DNA of 64,000 bases from JBGVMW01 sp045125095 (GTDB lineage: Bacteria; Bacillota; Clostridia; Lachnospirales; Lachnospiraceae), in the NCBI GenBank assembly GCA_045125095.1, contig JBGVMW010000309.1, positions 1 through 64,000 on the forward strand, given 5' to 3'. Shown here in pieces: positions 7,362 to 16,577 of this stretch. The notes under the pieces were generated by a model. It was not told where the DNA came from. It saw nothing but the letters and a program-made list of their open reading frames with translations, and did no database searches. A program made the position numbers and the translations under genes. Every line of letters begins with the position of its first letter. Position 1 is the stretch's first letter.

Positions 7362-9617
7362 ATGAGCATATATGACAGCTTAAATAATAAACAGCAGGAA
7401 GCTGTGTTTTTAACAGAAGGACCACTACTGATATTAGCAGGTGCAGGAAGTGGTAAAACACGAGTGCTTACTCATAGAATAGCATATCTTATTGAAGAGA
7501 AAAGTGTTAATCCATGGAATATACTAGCGATAACTTTTACTAATAAGGCTGCCGGAGAGATGAGAGAGCGAGTTGATAATCTGATTGGATTTGGTGCTGA
7601 AAGTGTATGGGTTAGCACATTCCATTCCATGTGTGTCAGAATACTAAGAAGATACGCAGACAGAATTGGTTATACGAATTCTTTTACAATATATGATACA
7701 GATGATCAAAAAACTGTTATGAAAGAAGTATGCAAAAAACTTCAGATTGATACTAAAAATCTTAAAGAAAAGGCAATTCTTGGCAAGATATCAGCCTGTA
7801 AGGATGAACTTATAGGAGCAGAACAGTTTTTAAAAGAAACACAGAATGACTTTGGTATGAAAAAAATAGCAATGGCATATAGTGAATACCAAAAACAGCT
7901 TAAGAGTAATAATGCAATGGATTTTGATGATTTGATATTTAAGACTGTTGAATTGTTTAGAATGAATCCAGATGTGCTTGAGTCATATCAGGAACGATTC
8001 AAGTACATAATGGTTGATGAGTATCAGGATACTAATACAGCACAGTTTAAGCTTATAAGTCTGCTTGCCGGTAAATATAGAAATCTATGCGTTGTTGGTG
8101 ATGATGATCAGTCTATATATGGATTTAGAGGTGCAAATATTAATAATATTCTTGATTTTGAGAAGATATTTAATGATGCACATGTTATAAAACTTGAACA
8201 GAATTATCGTTCAACACAGAATATTCTTGATGCTGCCAATCAGGTTATAAGTAATAATTATGGGAGAAAGTCAAAGACTTTATGGACTGATAATGGCGAA
8301 GGCGAGAAGATTAATTTTACTGCATATAATACTGGATTTGATGAAGCCAATGGTATCGTAAGTGATATAAAAACTAAGGTGGAAGAAAGAAAATATGATT
8401 ATAGGGATATAGCAATATTATATAGAACAAATGCACAGTCACGAGCACTTGAAGAAAAATTTGTTCAGAATAATATTCCATATAGAGTATTTGGTGGAGT
8501 TAATTTCTATGCACGAAAAGAGATTAAGGATATCCTTGCATATCTTAAGACAATAGATAATGCTACTGATGATGTTGCAGTTAAGAGAATTATTAATGTA
8601 CCTAAGCGTGGTATTGGACAGACGACTATTGACAGAGTTTCAATATATGCTGATGAGAATGAGATAAGTTTCTACGATGCTCTTAGAGATGCAAGAAATA
8701 TATCTACTATATCAAAAGGTGCATCAAAGATTGAACCTTTTACTAATATGATTCAGATGTTAAGAAGTAAAGCTTCTGTATATAGCGTTACAGAACTTGT
8801 TGAAGATGTTGTTGAAGATACAGGCTATATACAATATCTGAAAGATACAGAGACAGAAGATGAAGTTGAACAGAGAGTTGAGAATATTAATGAACTTATA
8901 ACTAAAGCTAAGAACTATGATGATACAGCAGAAGAACCAACATTAAGTGGATTTCTTGAAGAGGTTGCACTTGTTGCAGATATAGATAACCTTGATGAGA
9001 ATACTAACAGAGTTGTACTTATGACACTTCATAGTGCTAAGGGACTTGAGTATCCGGTTGTATATCTTGCCGGACTTGAGGATGGTCTTTTTCCAAGTTA
9101 TATGACTATAACTTCTGAAGATCCAAATGCTCTTGAAGAAGAGAGAAGGTTAGCTTATGTTGGAATAACAAGAGCTATGAAGGAACTTAACTTAAGTGCT
9201 GCGAAACAGAGAATGATTCGTGGTGAGACACAGTATAATAAAGTGTCACGATTTGTTAAAGAGATTCCACGTAACCTTTTGAAAGTTGATGGAAAAGAGA
9301 CATCTGAGAGAAGAGTCTCTAAAGAAAATAGAGTTATAAAAGATGAGAGTGTATTTAAGAGAAATACACCAGTAAGAACACCAGTAAGGACTAACTATTC
9401 AAGTCTTTCATCAAGTAATATATTTGATAAGACTCCTTCAGGCAATAAAGCGACATTATCTTATGGTATTGGTGATAATGTTAAGCATATTAAGTTTGGA
9501 ATCGGAAAAGTTGTCGATATAAAAGATGGTGGCAGAGATTACGAAGTTACAGTTGATTTTGATACTGCTGGAACTAAGAAAATGTTTGCTTCATTTGCTA
9601 AACTTGTAAAATGCTAA
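7362..9617 (+). CDS. pcrA: ATP-dependent DNA helicase PcrA/UvrD
   Basis: This 751-residue protein is a superfamily 1A 3'-5' DNA helicase of the PcrA/UvrD family, which removes RecA and stalled complexes and acts in nucleotide excision repair. Motif I AGAGSGKT, motif II DEYQDTN, motif III GDDDQSIYGFRGAN, motif IV QNYRSTQ, motif V LMTLHSAKGLE and motif VI VGITRA are all visible in order. The C-terminal part (about 690-751) is the Tudor-like domain that contacts RNA polymerase (IKFGIGKVVDI). I prefer the ATG at 7362 over the TTG at 7353, because spacing to AGAAGGGA is better and MSIYDSLN is the usual start. Full length and intact. Confidence 0.96.
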   Translation: MSIYDSLNNKQQEAVFLTEGPLLILAGAGSGKTRVLTHRIAYLIEEKSVNPWNILAITFTNKAAGEMRERVDNLIGFGAESVWVSTFHSMCVRILRRYADRIGYTNSFTIYDTDDQKTVMKEVCKKLQIDTKNLKEKAILGKISACKDELIGAEQFLKETQNDFGMKKIAMAYSEYQKQLKSNNAMDFDDLIFKTVELFRMNPDVLESYQERFKYIMVDEYQDTNTAQFKLISLLAGKYRNLCVVGDDDQSIYGFRGANINNILDFEKIFNDAHVIKLEQNYRSTQNILDAANQVISNNYGRKSKTLWTDNGEGEKINFTAYNTGFDEANGIVSDIKTKVEERKYDYRDIAILYRTNAQSRALEEKFVQNNIPYRVFGGVNFYARKEIKDILAYLKTIDNATDDVAVKRIINVPKRGIGQTTIDRVSIYADENEISFYDALRDARNISTISKGASKIEPFTNMIQMLRSKASVYSVTELVEDVVEDTGYIQYLKDTETEDEVEQRVENINELITKAKNYDDTAEEPTLSGFLEEVALVADIDNLDENTNRVVLMTLHSAKGLEYPVVYLAGLEDGLFPSYMTITSEDPNALEEERRLAYVGITRAMKELNLSAAKQRMIRGETQYNKVSRFVKEIPRNLLKVDGKETSERRVSKENRVIKDESVFKRNTPVRTPVRTNYSSLSSSNIFDKTPSGNKATLSYGIGDNVKHIKFGIGKVVDIKDGGRDYEVTVDFDTAGTKKMFASFAKLVKC

Positions 9618-9708
9618 AAAATTTATAGTAAAATTACATGTTTGGTGGTATAATATATATTATATATTAAGAAGATTTCGATTTATGAGGAAAGGATGTG
9701 CATTGCCC

Positions 9709-9990
9709 ATGAATAAGTTGGAGGAGTTACTTACAACTTCAAAATTGAATGAGTTGCTTAATAAAAAAGAGCAGGAAGAGAAACATAAGAATGCTGTTCT
9801 TTGGGTATTGGCAGTAATAGGTGCTATAGCTGCAGTTGCAGGAATTGCATATGCAGTTTACAGATATTTTACACCAGATTACCTTGAAGATTTTGAAGAT
9901 GACTTTGATGAAGACGATTTCGATGATGACTTTTTTGATGATGAAGATGACGAAGAAGATGGACCATCATTCGAAGACGAAGAAGAGTAG
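9709..9990 (+). CDS. Small membrane protein with acidic tail
   Basis: This protein of 93 residues has a charged helical start (NKLEELLTTSKLNELLNKKE), one membrane helix around residues 31-52 (ending AGIAYAVYR), and a C-terminal tail composed almost only of Asp, Glu and Phe. Similar short proteins occur in Lachnospiraceae, but I know no function. The start is uncertain: ATG at 9709, an in-frame TTG at 9703 better spaced from AAGGATG, or ATG at 9685 are all possible. A terminator follows directly. It is likely an inner-membrane protein with the acidic tail in the cytoplasm or outside. Confidence 0.7.
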   Translation: MNKLEELLTTSKLNELLNKKEQEEKHKNAVLWVLAVIGAIAAVAGIAYAVYRYFTPDYLEDFEDDFDEDDFDDDFFDDEDDEEDGPSFEDEEE

Positions 9991-9998
9991 TTAAGAAT

Positions 9999-10050
9999 TA
10001 CCGCGGGCCTGACGTGTATGATGATTATATCAGGTTACGCGGTATTTTTA
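9999..10050 (+). terminator. Intrinsic terminator
   Basis: TACCGCG and CGCGGTA, with inner GCCTGA and TCAGG, form a long interrupted stem followed by TTTTT. It lies directly after the acidic-tail protein gene and ends its transcript. Confidence 0.88.
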
Positions 10051-10143
10051 TGAAAAATGCATTAGTTTTTTAGTGGTTATATATTAAGATACTAAGTAAA
10101 TAAATTTTAGATATGGATATAAAGATACAGAGGAGAGAATATA

Positions 10144-10566
10144 ATGAATAATAAGAAACAGGAAAATGAATTGTTAGAGTTCCTTGGTGGACTTGCAATG
10201 CTTGTTGTAGGACTTTATTGGTTTTCAACAAAAGTTAATGTATCAAGCAGCTTTTTTTCAGGATTTACACTTGGAGGGTTTGGTGTTAATTCAGGAATGG
10301 TAATAGTTCCATTTATAATTGCTGTTGTATTATGCTTTGTAAAACCAGAGTCATTTGGATGTAAAGTCTTTCTTGGACTCACAATTTTGTTAATAATAGC
10401 AGCAGTTGTTGCATCAACAAGAATGTATCTTTCAACAATGTCATTGTTTGAATGGGCAGGAGTTCTTGTTCTTATCTTTGGTGGTGCTGGATTACTTGGA
10501 AGAATCCTGTTCAAGCCAGTTAAGGCAAAAGATAAGAAAAATGATGAAGAGAATAGACAATTCTAA
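10144..10566 (+). CDS. Small integral membrane protein, function unknown
   Basis: This 140-residue protein has about four membrane helices: near residues 14-27 (LGGLAMLVVGLYWF), 50-67 (VIVPFIIAVVLCFV), 73-90 (VFLGLTILLIIAAVVAS) and 103-122 (VLVLIFGGAGLLG). The C-terminus is short and lysine-rich, which suggests it faces the cytoplasm. I do not recognise the family. A good ribosome binding site (AGAGGAGAG) precedes the ATG. A terminator follows, so it is probably transcribed alone. No neighbour suggests a role. Confidence 0.75.
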   Translation: MNNKKQENELLEFLGGLAMLVVGLYWFSTKVNVSSSFFSGFTLGGFGVNSGMVIVPFIIAVVLCFVKPESFGCKVFLGLTILLIIAAVVASTRMYLSTMSLFEWAGVLVLIFGGAGLLGRILFKPVKAKDKKNDEENRQF

Positions 10567-10630
10567 TGTAACATAATTCACTTTAATGTTGATGAATAAA
10601 ATGATAACGTAGTATATACTAAAGACATAT

Positions 10631-10656
10631 ATCCTTACTTTACAGTGAGGATTTTT
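10631..10656 (+). terminator. Intrinsic terminator
   Basis: ATCCTTACT and AGTGAGGAT form a hairpin around a short loop, followed by TTTTTG. It ends the transcript of the small membrane protein gene. The rest of the gap up to 10829 is AT-rich and presumably holds the rlmD promoter. Confidence 0.8.
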
Positions 10657-10829
10657 GTCGTATATACTACTATGCAAATATGTAAAAATGGATAATAAAG
10701 ATATTAGGTAATTGTGAAACTATGATTTTATAAAGAAGATTGATTATAATATAGTAAAGTTTTCAATTGAATGTTTGAAAATGTAAGTTTCGTAAATGTC
10801 TAGATAAGTGTATGAGTGAAAGGATTTAT

Positions 10830-12194
10830 ATGAAAAAAGGACAGTATTTTGAAAGTGTAATTGAAAGAGTTGATTTTCCAAATAAGGCAGTGACTTATGC
10901 AGAAGATAGAAAAGTTATAATTAAAAATGCAATACCGGGACAGAAGGTTGGATATACAATATCTAAGATGCGTAAAGATAAGTGTGAAGGAAGACTTGTA
11001 GAAGTTGTTGAAAAATCGCCACTTGAGACTGTAGAAGATGTATGTGAACACTTTGGTATATGTGGTGGTTGTACATATCAGTCATTACCTTACGAAGAAC
11101 AGCTTAAGATAAAAGAAGGACAGGTTAAGAGCCTTTTAGATTCGGTGATAAGTGATTATGAATTTGAGGGAATACTTGGAAGTCCTAAGCATCTTGCATA
11201 TAGAAATAAGATGGAATTCTCTTTTGGTGATGAAGTAAAAGATGGACCACTTGCACTTGGAATGCATAAAAGAGGTAGCTTTCATGATATTGTGACAGTT
11301 TCACACTGTAAGATTGTGGATACAGATTATAATAAGATTCTAGAGTGTGTACTTAATTATTTTACAGAGCGAAAAGTTGACTTTTATCATAAGATGCAGC
11401 ATACAGGATATCTTAGACATCTTATAGTTAGAAAAGCTGTTAAGACAAAAGAGATATTAATAGATCTTGTAACAACTACAAGTGAAAATCATGATCTGAC
11501 ACAGCTTGTGACAGAACTTAACAGACTTACTCTTGAAGGTAAGATTGTTGGAATACTTCATACTAATAATGATTCGCTTGCAGATGCTGTTATTAATGAA
11601 GGAACAGAAGTATTATATGGACAAGAGTTTTTCTATGAAGAACTTTTAGGACTTAAATTCAAGATAACACCGTTTTCATTCTTTCAGACTAACTCGCTTG
11701 GTGCAGAAGTATTATATAGCAAAGCAAGAGAATATGTCGGTGATACTAAAGATAAAGTGATATTTGACTTATATAGTGGAACTGGTACGATAGCACAGAT
11801 ACTTGCACCGGTTGCAAAAAAAGTTATTGGCGTTGAGATTGTTGAAGAGGCTGTTGAGGCGGCTAAAGTTAATGCAAAACTTAATGGACTTGATAATCTC
11901 GAATTTATAGCAGGTGACGTTCTTAAAGTTATTGATGGAATAACTGATAAACCGGATTTTATAGTTCTTGATCCACCAAGAGAGGGAATTAATCCTAAAG
12001 CACTTGATAAGATTATTAACTATGGTGTTGATAATATGGTATACATCTCTTGTAAGCCAACAAGTCTTGTAAGGGATCTTGAGATATTAAAAGAAAAGGG
12101 ATATAAAGTTGTTAAGGCTGCACTTGTGGATATGTTTGCTGGAACACCACACGTTGAGACTGTTTGCTTGTTATCGCGTAAAGCCCCAGTTTAA
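10830..12194 (+). CDS. rlmD: 23S rRNA (uracil-C5)-methyltransferase RlmD/RumA family
   Basis: This 454-residue protein is an RlmD/RumA-type enzyme that methylates C5 of a uracil in 23S rRNA with S-adenosylmethionine. In order it shows a TRAM-like N-terminal domain (residues 1-55), the iron-sulfur cysteines CEHFGICGGC near 72-81 plus a later Cys, the SAM-binding motif DLYSGTGT near 314, the DPPRE motif near 384 and the catalytic cysteine in YISCKP near 409. I place the start at 10830 because AAAGGA precedes it; the ATG at 10812 has no ribosome binding site. The C-terminus reads VETVCLLSRK plus three residues. Genes of this family are known insertion targets of serine-recombinase elements at exactly this 3' part, and foreign DNA begins right after the stop. 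Confidence 0.93.
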   Translation: MKKGQYFESVIERVDFPNKAVTYAEDRKVIIKNAIPGQKVGYTISKMRKDKCEGRLVEVVEKSPLETVEDVCEHFGICGGCTYQSLPYEEQLKIKEGQVKSLLDSVISDYEFEGILGSPKHLAYRNKMEFSFGDEVKDGPLALGMHKRGSFHDIVTVSHCKIVDTDYNKILECVLNYFTERKVDFYHKMQHTGYLRHLIVRKAVKTKEILIDLVTTTSENHDLTQLVTELNRLTLEGKIVGILHTNNDSLADAVINEGTEVLYGQEFFYEELLGLKFKITPFSFFQTNSLGAEVLYSKAREYVGDTKDKVIFDLYSGTGTIAQILAPVAKKVIGVEIVEEAVEAAKVNAKLNGLDNLEFIAGDVLKVIDGITDKPDFIVLDPPREGINPKALDKIINYGVDNMVYISCKPTSLVRDLEILKEKGYKVVKAALVDMFAGTPHVETVCLLSRKAPV

Positions 12195-12235
12195 GCGGGT
12201 TTCAGGGCTTTTTCGAAGAATATGTACCTGTGTTT
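12150..12235. other. Probable left junction of the mobile element (attL candidate)
   Basis: Upstream lies the conserved rlmD end (PHVETV coding region); downstream everything belongs to the restriction island and prophage. Established knowledge: large serine recombinases of Firmicutes elements often use the 3' end of rum/rlmD genes as attachment site. The window holds serine recombinases at the far end, which fits. The matching right junction is outside the window, so the crossover point cannot be fixed by finding the duplicated core. Confidence 0.4.
12181..12213 (+). terminator. Terminator overlapping the end of rlmD
   Basis: AAGCCC at 12181-12186 pairs with GGGCTT at 12205-12210, followed by TTT. 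The left arm overlaps the last codons of rlmD. Its place at the putative junction means it may have been supplied by the inserted element rather than the native gene. Confidence 0.6.
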
Positions 12236-12423
12236 TTAGCAGGAAAAAATGTATATAAAACTCTGATTTTCAAGAGGGGGGTAAAAAATTGAGGCACCTA
12301 AGACGTGCGCGAATAGTTTACCTTTTTTTAACACCTATGAAAAATGGATGCTAATATAAAAAGTGATTGATATTATTCAGATAAAAGAATATAATAGTTG
12401 CATAAGGAGAATGGAGGAATTAT

Positions 12424-14553
12424 ATGCTTTTAACATCAACTGAAATGGCTGAAAAATGGGATATTTCTGCCAGACGAATTTCTCTTTTATGTAGCGAAGG
12501 TCGTCTTGAGGGAGCCTTTAAAAAAGGTAAAACATGGCTTATACCAGAGGATACTCCTAAGCCTGATGATCAAAGAATAAAGACAATGGGAAAAGAGAAA
12601 AAGCAAATGCTTAATATTCAAAATAGAAGATATCTGGGCAATAAATATAAATTGCTGGATTTTATTGAAGAAACGATAGAAGAACATTGTCCTGGTGTTG
12701 AGTCCTTGTTTGATGTTTTTGCAGGAACAGGAGTCGTAGCATACCATTTCATGGACAGAATGCGAGTTGTCACTAACGATATTCTTTATAGTAATTATCT
12801 GGCGCATGTAGCGTTCATGGCAAAGGATAAAATAGATAAAAAGAAAATCGACAATATTATAGATATGTTTAATAAGTTGAATCCTGATGAACTGGATGAT
12901 AACTATATGTCCATTAATTTCGGAGATACATATTTTTCATATTCCGATTGTAAAAAAATCGGGTATGCAAGAGAATACATCGAGACAATTTTTCTTAAAG
13001 GGGAGCTGAATCAAAGAGAGAGAGCAATACTAATCACAGTCATTTTATATGCGATGGATAGGGTTGCAAATACTTGTGGCCATTATGACGCATATAGAAA
13101 GGGTGTTGAATTTGAGCGTTTCATTGAGTTTATTCCGCTAGATTTAAGTAAAAAATCAAAGAAGAAGAATGTCTTTTATAATGGTGATTCAAATGAACTT
13201 ATTATGGAAGATAGCTTTCCAGAAGTAGACTGTGTATATTGCGATCCACCGTATAATAGCAGAAATTACTGTGATTTATATCATGTTCTTGAAAATATCG
13301 CAAAATGGGAAAAACCGGAAGTTGTAGGTGTTGCCAAGAAGATGGATAGGAGCGCGTTAAAGAGTAAGTACTGTGGTAAAGAGGCAGCAGCAGCATTTGA
13401 AGATCTTGTAAATAAGTTAAAATGCAAATATATTATTTTGTCATATAACAATACCGGAGATAGCGCTGATGGAAGAAGTAATGCCAGAATATCTGATGAA
13501 GAAATTATAAGGATATTGTCGAATAAAGGAAGGGTTGCGGTATATTCAAAGAAGTATAAAGCCTTTACTACGGGGAAATCTGATAACGATACAAATGAAG
13601 AAAGATTATTTGTATGTGTGGTCGACAATGGTAAAAAGCAATCAAAGGTCGATGTTATAAAATCGCCGCTTAATTATACTGGAGGGAAAACAAAACTACT
13701 ACCTCAAATATTGCCACTTTTTCCAAACCGAATAAAGACATTTTATGACTTGTTTTGCGGAGGGGCTAATGTTGGTATCAATGTGGCTGCTGAGAAAGTG
13801 GTTTATAATGACGCCAACGATGATTTGGTTGGGTTATTTAAAACCCTTTCAAAATATACTGCAGAAGAACTGGTTGCCTCGATTGACAGCATAATTACAC
13901 AATATGGCCTGTCGAAATCAGATATAAATGGATATGAGGTATACGGTTGCAACAGTGCTTCTGGATTAGGAGAGTTTAATAGAGATCGTTTCTTAAAACT
14001 TCGAGAGGATTTTAATTCTTTGAAAGAAAAGAACGATGATTATTATTTGAAATTATATGTTTTGATTGTTTTCGCTTTCAATAATCAAATTAGGTTTAAT
14101 AAAAAACACCAGTTTAATCTTCCGGTAGGAAAGAGAGATTTTAACAAAAATATAAAAGGAAATTTTATTGAATTTGTGGAAGCTCTTGGAAGACAAAATA
14201 AAGAGTTTTTGAGCCTGGATTTTAGAAATATAAATGTAGATGATATTGGGAACGATGATTTTGTATATTGCGATCCACCATACTTGATTACAACAGCTAG
14301 CTACAATGAGCAGGATGGTTGGACAGACCAGGATGAGAAGGCCCTGCTTCAGTTATTGGATATATTGGATGCGAAGGGAGTGAAGTTTGCATTGTCAAAT
14401 GTAACAGTTCATAAAGGTCGTCGAAATGAACTGTTGATTGAATGGGCTAAGAAATACAAAACTCATAACCTCACATTTAATTACAATAATTCCAATTATC
14501 ATGGAAAAAATAAGGATCAAGAGACTCAAGAGGTACTGATTACAAATTACTAA
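12424..14553 (+). CDS. Fused double D12-class adenine DNA methyltransferase of an AlwI-type system
   Basis: This 709-residue protein joins three parts. Residues 1-50 form an excisionase-like helix-turn-helix (LTSTEMAEKWDISARRISLL). Residues 70-405 are a first D12-class N6-adenine methyltransferase with DVFAGTGVVA and CDPPYNSRNY. Residues 415-709 are a second with NYTGGKTKLLPQI, DLFCGGANVG and CDPPYLITTA. Restriction systems with asymmetric sites need one methyltransferase per strand, and AlwI-type systems (known site GGATC) fit this. The next gene is an AlwI-type endonuclease 18 bases away. GGAGG before the ATG sets the start. The extra N-terminal helix-turn-helix could let it regulate its own operon; this is inference. 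The recognition site is not proven. Confidence 0.88.
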   Translation: MLLTSTEMAEKWDISARRISLLCSEGRLEGAFKKGKTWLIPEDTPKPDDQRIKTMGKEKKQMLNIQNRRYLGNKYKLLDFIEETIEEHCPGVESLFDVFAGTGVVAYHFMDRMRVVTNDILYSNYLAHVAFMAKDKIDKKKIDNIIDMFNKLNPDELDDNYMSINFGDTYFSYSDCKKIGYAREYIETIFLKGELNQRERAILITVILYAMDRVANTCGHYDAYRKGVEFERFIEFIPLDLSKKSKKKNVFYNGDSNELIMEDSFPEVDCVYCDPPYNSRNYCDLYHVLENIAKWEKPEVVGVAKKMDRSALKSKYCGKEAAAAFEDLVNKLKCKYIILSYNNTGDSADGRSNARISDEEIIRILSNKGRVAVYSKKYKAFTTGKSDNDTNEERLFVCVVDNGKKQSKVDVIKSPLNYTGGKTKLLPQILPLFPNRIKTFYDLFCGGANVGINVAAEKVVYNDANDDLVGLFKTLSKYTAEELVASIDSIITQYGLSKSDINGYEVYGCNSASGLGEFNRDRFLKLREDFNSLKEKNDDYYLKLYVLIVFAFNNQIRFNKKHQFNLPVGKRDFNKNIKGNFIEFVEALGRQNKEFLSLDFRNINVDDIGNDDFVYCDPPYLITTASYNEQDGWTDQDEKALLQLLDILDAKGVKFALSNVTVHKGRRNELLIEWAKKYKTHNLTFNYNNSNYHGKNKDQETQEVLITNY

Positions 14554-14571
14554 AAAGAGGAGGTACTTACT

Positions 14572-16560
14572 ATGCCAGAACATTTTACATATAAATCATA
14601 TTCATGGAGCCTTGGAACAACCAGTTTTCGAATGGCTGATTTTCATAGAAAAGTTGAAGAACAATTAATACTGTTAAACGAATTTTGGAGTGTGCCAGAA
14701 AATAAGTCTAAGACTTGGCGTTCTAACTCTAAAACTCAGGCACTGTACTATGATTTTCTTTTTGAAAAAGGATTTATTACAGGTGAAATTCAGGATAAGC
14801 CAGATAAAAAATCCAAGACTGCGAGACAGAAAACATCCGGATTAGTAGATATTGGATTAATTAACGATGACAGAAGAATGACGGCTGTAGGAAAAAGATT
14901 ACTCGACATGAGTTTGTCAGGTGATTTTAGTTGTGATAATGAGTTTCAAATACCGAGAGATAGTTTTCTTTATTTGAAGCAGATTATGAAAACAACAAAT
15001 GAAACGGAAGATTGGAGAGTACGCCCTTTTTTAGTTACAGGAAAAGTTTTGATGGCGTGTGATGGATATCTTTCAGATGAGGAGTTTACATACTTGTTGC
15101 CTCTTTGCGTTAGCGAGGAAATTACAGAGGTAATAATTGATGATATAAAGCAATATAGAAAAGGCCAGAAATCATTAGATCAGATAATTATAGAAGCTGT
15201 TTTGTGCAGATATAATTATCCATCAGCGCTGCGCTATTTTATTAAGTCTAATAAAACACCGGAAAACATTATGACTATCGGTATGAATCGAGACGGTATA
15301 AGACATGATGAGTGTTATGTGGAACTCTATCACCAGTTAAAGAGGGTGTATCTTGATAAAGAAAGAGGTTCAGTCCCTTCACTTATGAAAGCTGCAAAGG
15401 CGGTAAAAAATAAACCGGGAACCTTATGGAGGGGATTACTGTTTTCAAATGTAAGAAAATTCGATACATTTTCAGATTTAGCTCATAATAATTTTGATGG
15501 TGTTCAGTCTGAGGAGCAGTTTGATAGGTGCTTTTTCTCGTACCTTCATTTAATTAAAATTAAAGCTACATTAGGAGATTACAAAGATCTAAATAGACGA
15601 TACCTTCAAATTACAGACGCGGTTGTGTTCGATGATGGAAAAGTTGAATTCACTCCTTTGTTTGCTAATTTCTTTAAGACTGACGCAGGAAAGGTGTTTG
15701 ATGATGCTTTCTTAGGCTGTCATCTTTTGACAGAGGACTGTGAAATTGAAAAGATTAATAAATATTTAGTATTTAATGATAAAAAGGTTGTTGAAGTATT
15801 TAATGCAGAAAATAATCTGTCTGTCGATTCAATTAAAGGAGTATATGACTTTATTGAGAATGACCGTTATAACAGATTTAGACACCTTATTGATACTAAA
15901 TTTCCTAATAGCGTTATTGTTTCAATGCTGGACAAATTCGAGACAAGAGATCAGGATTCAGAACTTATTAGCATAGCCGGTGGAGAGGCCGATGTTCCTA
16001 CAATTTTTGAATATATTGTCGCAGTAGCGTGGTATAGAATTAGTGGATATAGCGGAAAGATTTTAGATTATATGAACCTTTCATTGGATATGAATCTTCT
16101 TCCTAGAACGCATGCCGGTGGCGGAGAGTCAGATATCGTGTATAAGTATTCAGAGACACCTTATTATCCTGCACATTCTTTATTGATAGAATGTACTTTG
16201 ATGGAAGGAACAACTCAGCGTCATGGAGAAATGGAGCCGGTATCAAGACATTTAGCAAACTATATGATTGATGAGGATGAAAATGCATATTGCACTTTTG
16301 TTTCTAATAATTTACATGCGTCTGTTGTATCTGATTTTAGAATGAGAAAGGCTAATCCATATTATAGAAATGACAATGAACATGTTGATGGAATGAAGAT
16401 TATTCCACTTCATACTCGTGAATTGAGAACTATCATTGAAAAGAAAATGTCTTATGCTCAGTTGTTCAAAATTTTTGAATCTGCGTATGTTTCTACAGAT
16501 GTTCAGGCTCCACCTGAATGGTATAACACATGTGTTAAAGCAGAAATTGATGTTGTATAA
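14572..16560 (+). CDS. AlwI-family type II restriction endonuclease
   Basis: This 662-residue protein resembles the AlwI family of restriction endonucleases, which includes enzymes cutting outside an asymmetric GGATC-type site. The start YSWSLGTTSFRMADFHRKVE is the family's conserved N-terminal signature. The likely catalytic region lies near residues 490-560, where acidic residues and a Glu-rich stretch (ESDIVYKY, LLIECTLMEG) fit a PD-(D/E)XK fold with the E-C-T pattern. It follows the double methyltransferase with GAGGAGG as ribosome binding site, so both are co-translated. Family assignment is from memory of the signature and context, not a search. The gene is full length with no frameshift. 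Confidence 0.8.
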   Translation: MPEHFTYKSYSWSLGTTSFRMADFHRKVEEQLILLNEFWSVPENKSKTWRSNSKTQALYYDFLFEKGFITGEIQDKPDKKSKTARQKTSGLVDIGLINDDRRMTAVGKRLLDMSLSGDFSCDNEFQIPRDSFLYLKQIMKTTNETEDWRVRPFLVTGKVLMACDGYLSDEEFTYLLPLCVSEEITEVIIDDIKQYRKGQKSLDQIIIEAVLCRYNYPSALRYFIKSNKTPENIMTIGMNRDGIRHDECYVELYHQLKRVYLDKERGSVPSLMKAAKAVKNKPGTLWRGLLFSNVRKFDTFSDLAHNNFDGVQSEEQFDRCFFSYLHLIKIKATLGDYKDLNRRYLQITDAVVFDDGKVEFTPLFANFFKTDAGKVFDDAFLGCHLLTEDCEIEKINKYLVFNDKKVVEVFNAENNLSVDSIKGVYDFIENDRYNRFRHLIDTKFPNSVIVSMLDKFETRDQDSELISIAGGEADVPTIFEYIVAVAWYRISGYSGKILDYMNLSLDMNLLPRTHAGGGESDIVYKYSETPYYPAHSLLIECTLMEGTTQRHGEMEPVSRHLANYMIDEDENAYCTFVSNNLHASVVSDFRMRKANPYYRNDNEHVDGMKIIPLHTRELRTIIEKKMSYAQLFKIFESAYVSTDVQAPPEWYNTCVKAEIDVV

Positions 16561-16577
16561 GAAAGTGGGGATATGAA

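Noticed and set aside
12218..12229. Fifth copy of the shared upstream motif near rlmD
   Set aside because: Only the 12-base centre agrees, the AGAG and TACC flanks do not, and no start codon follows at the usual distance; it is mentioned only as a hint in the motif finding.
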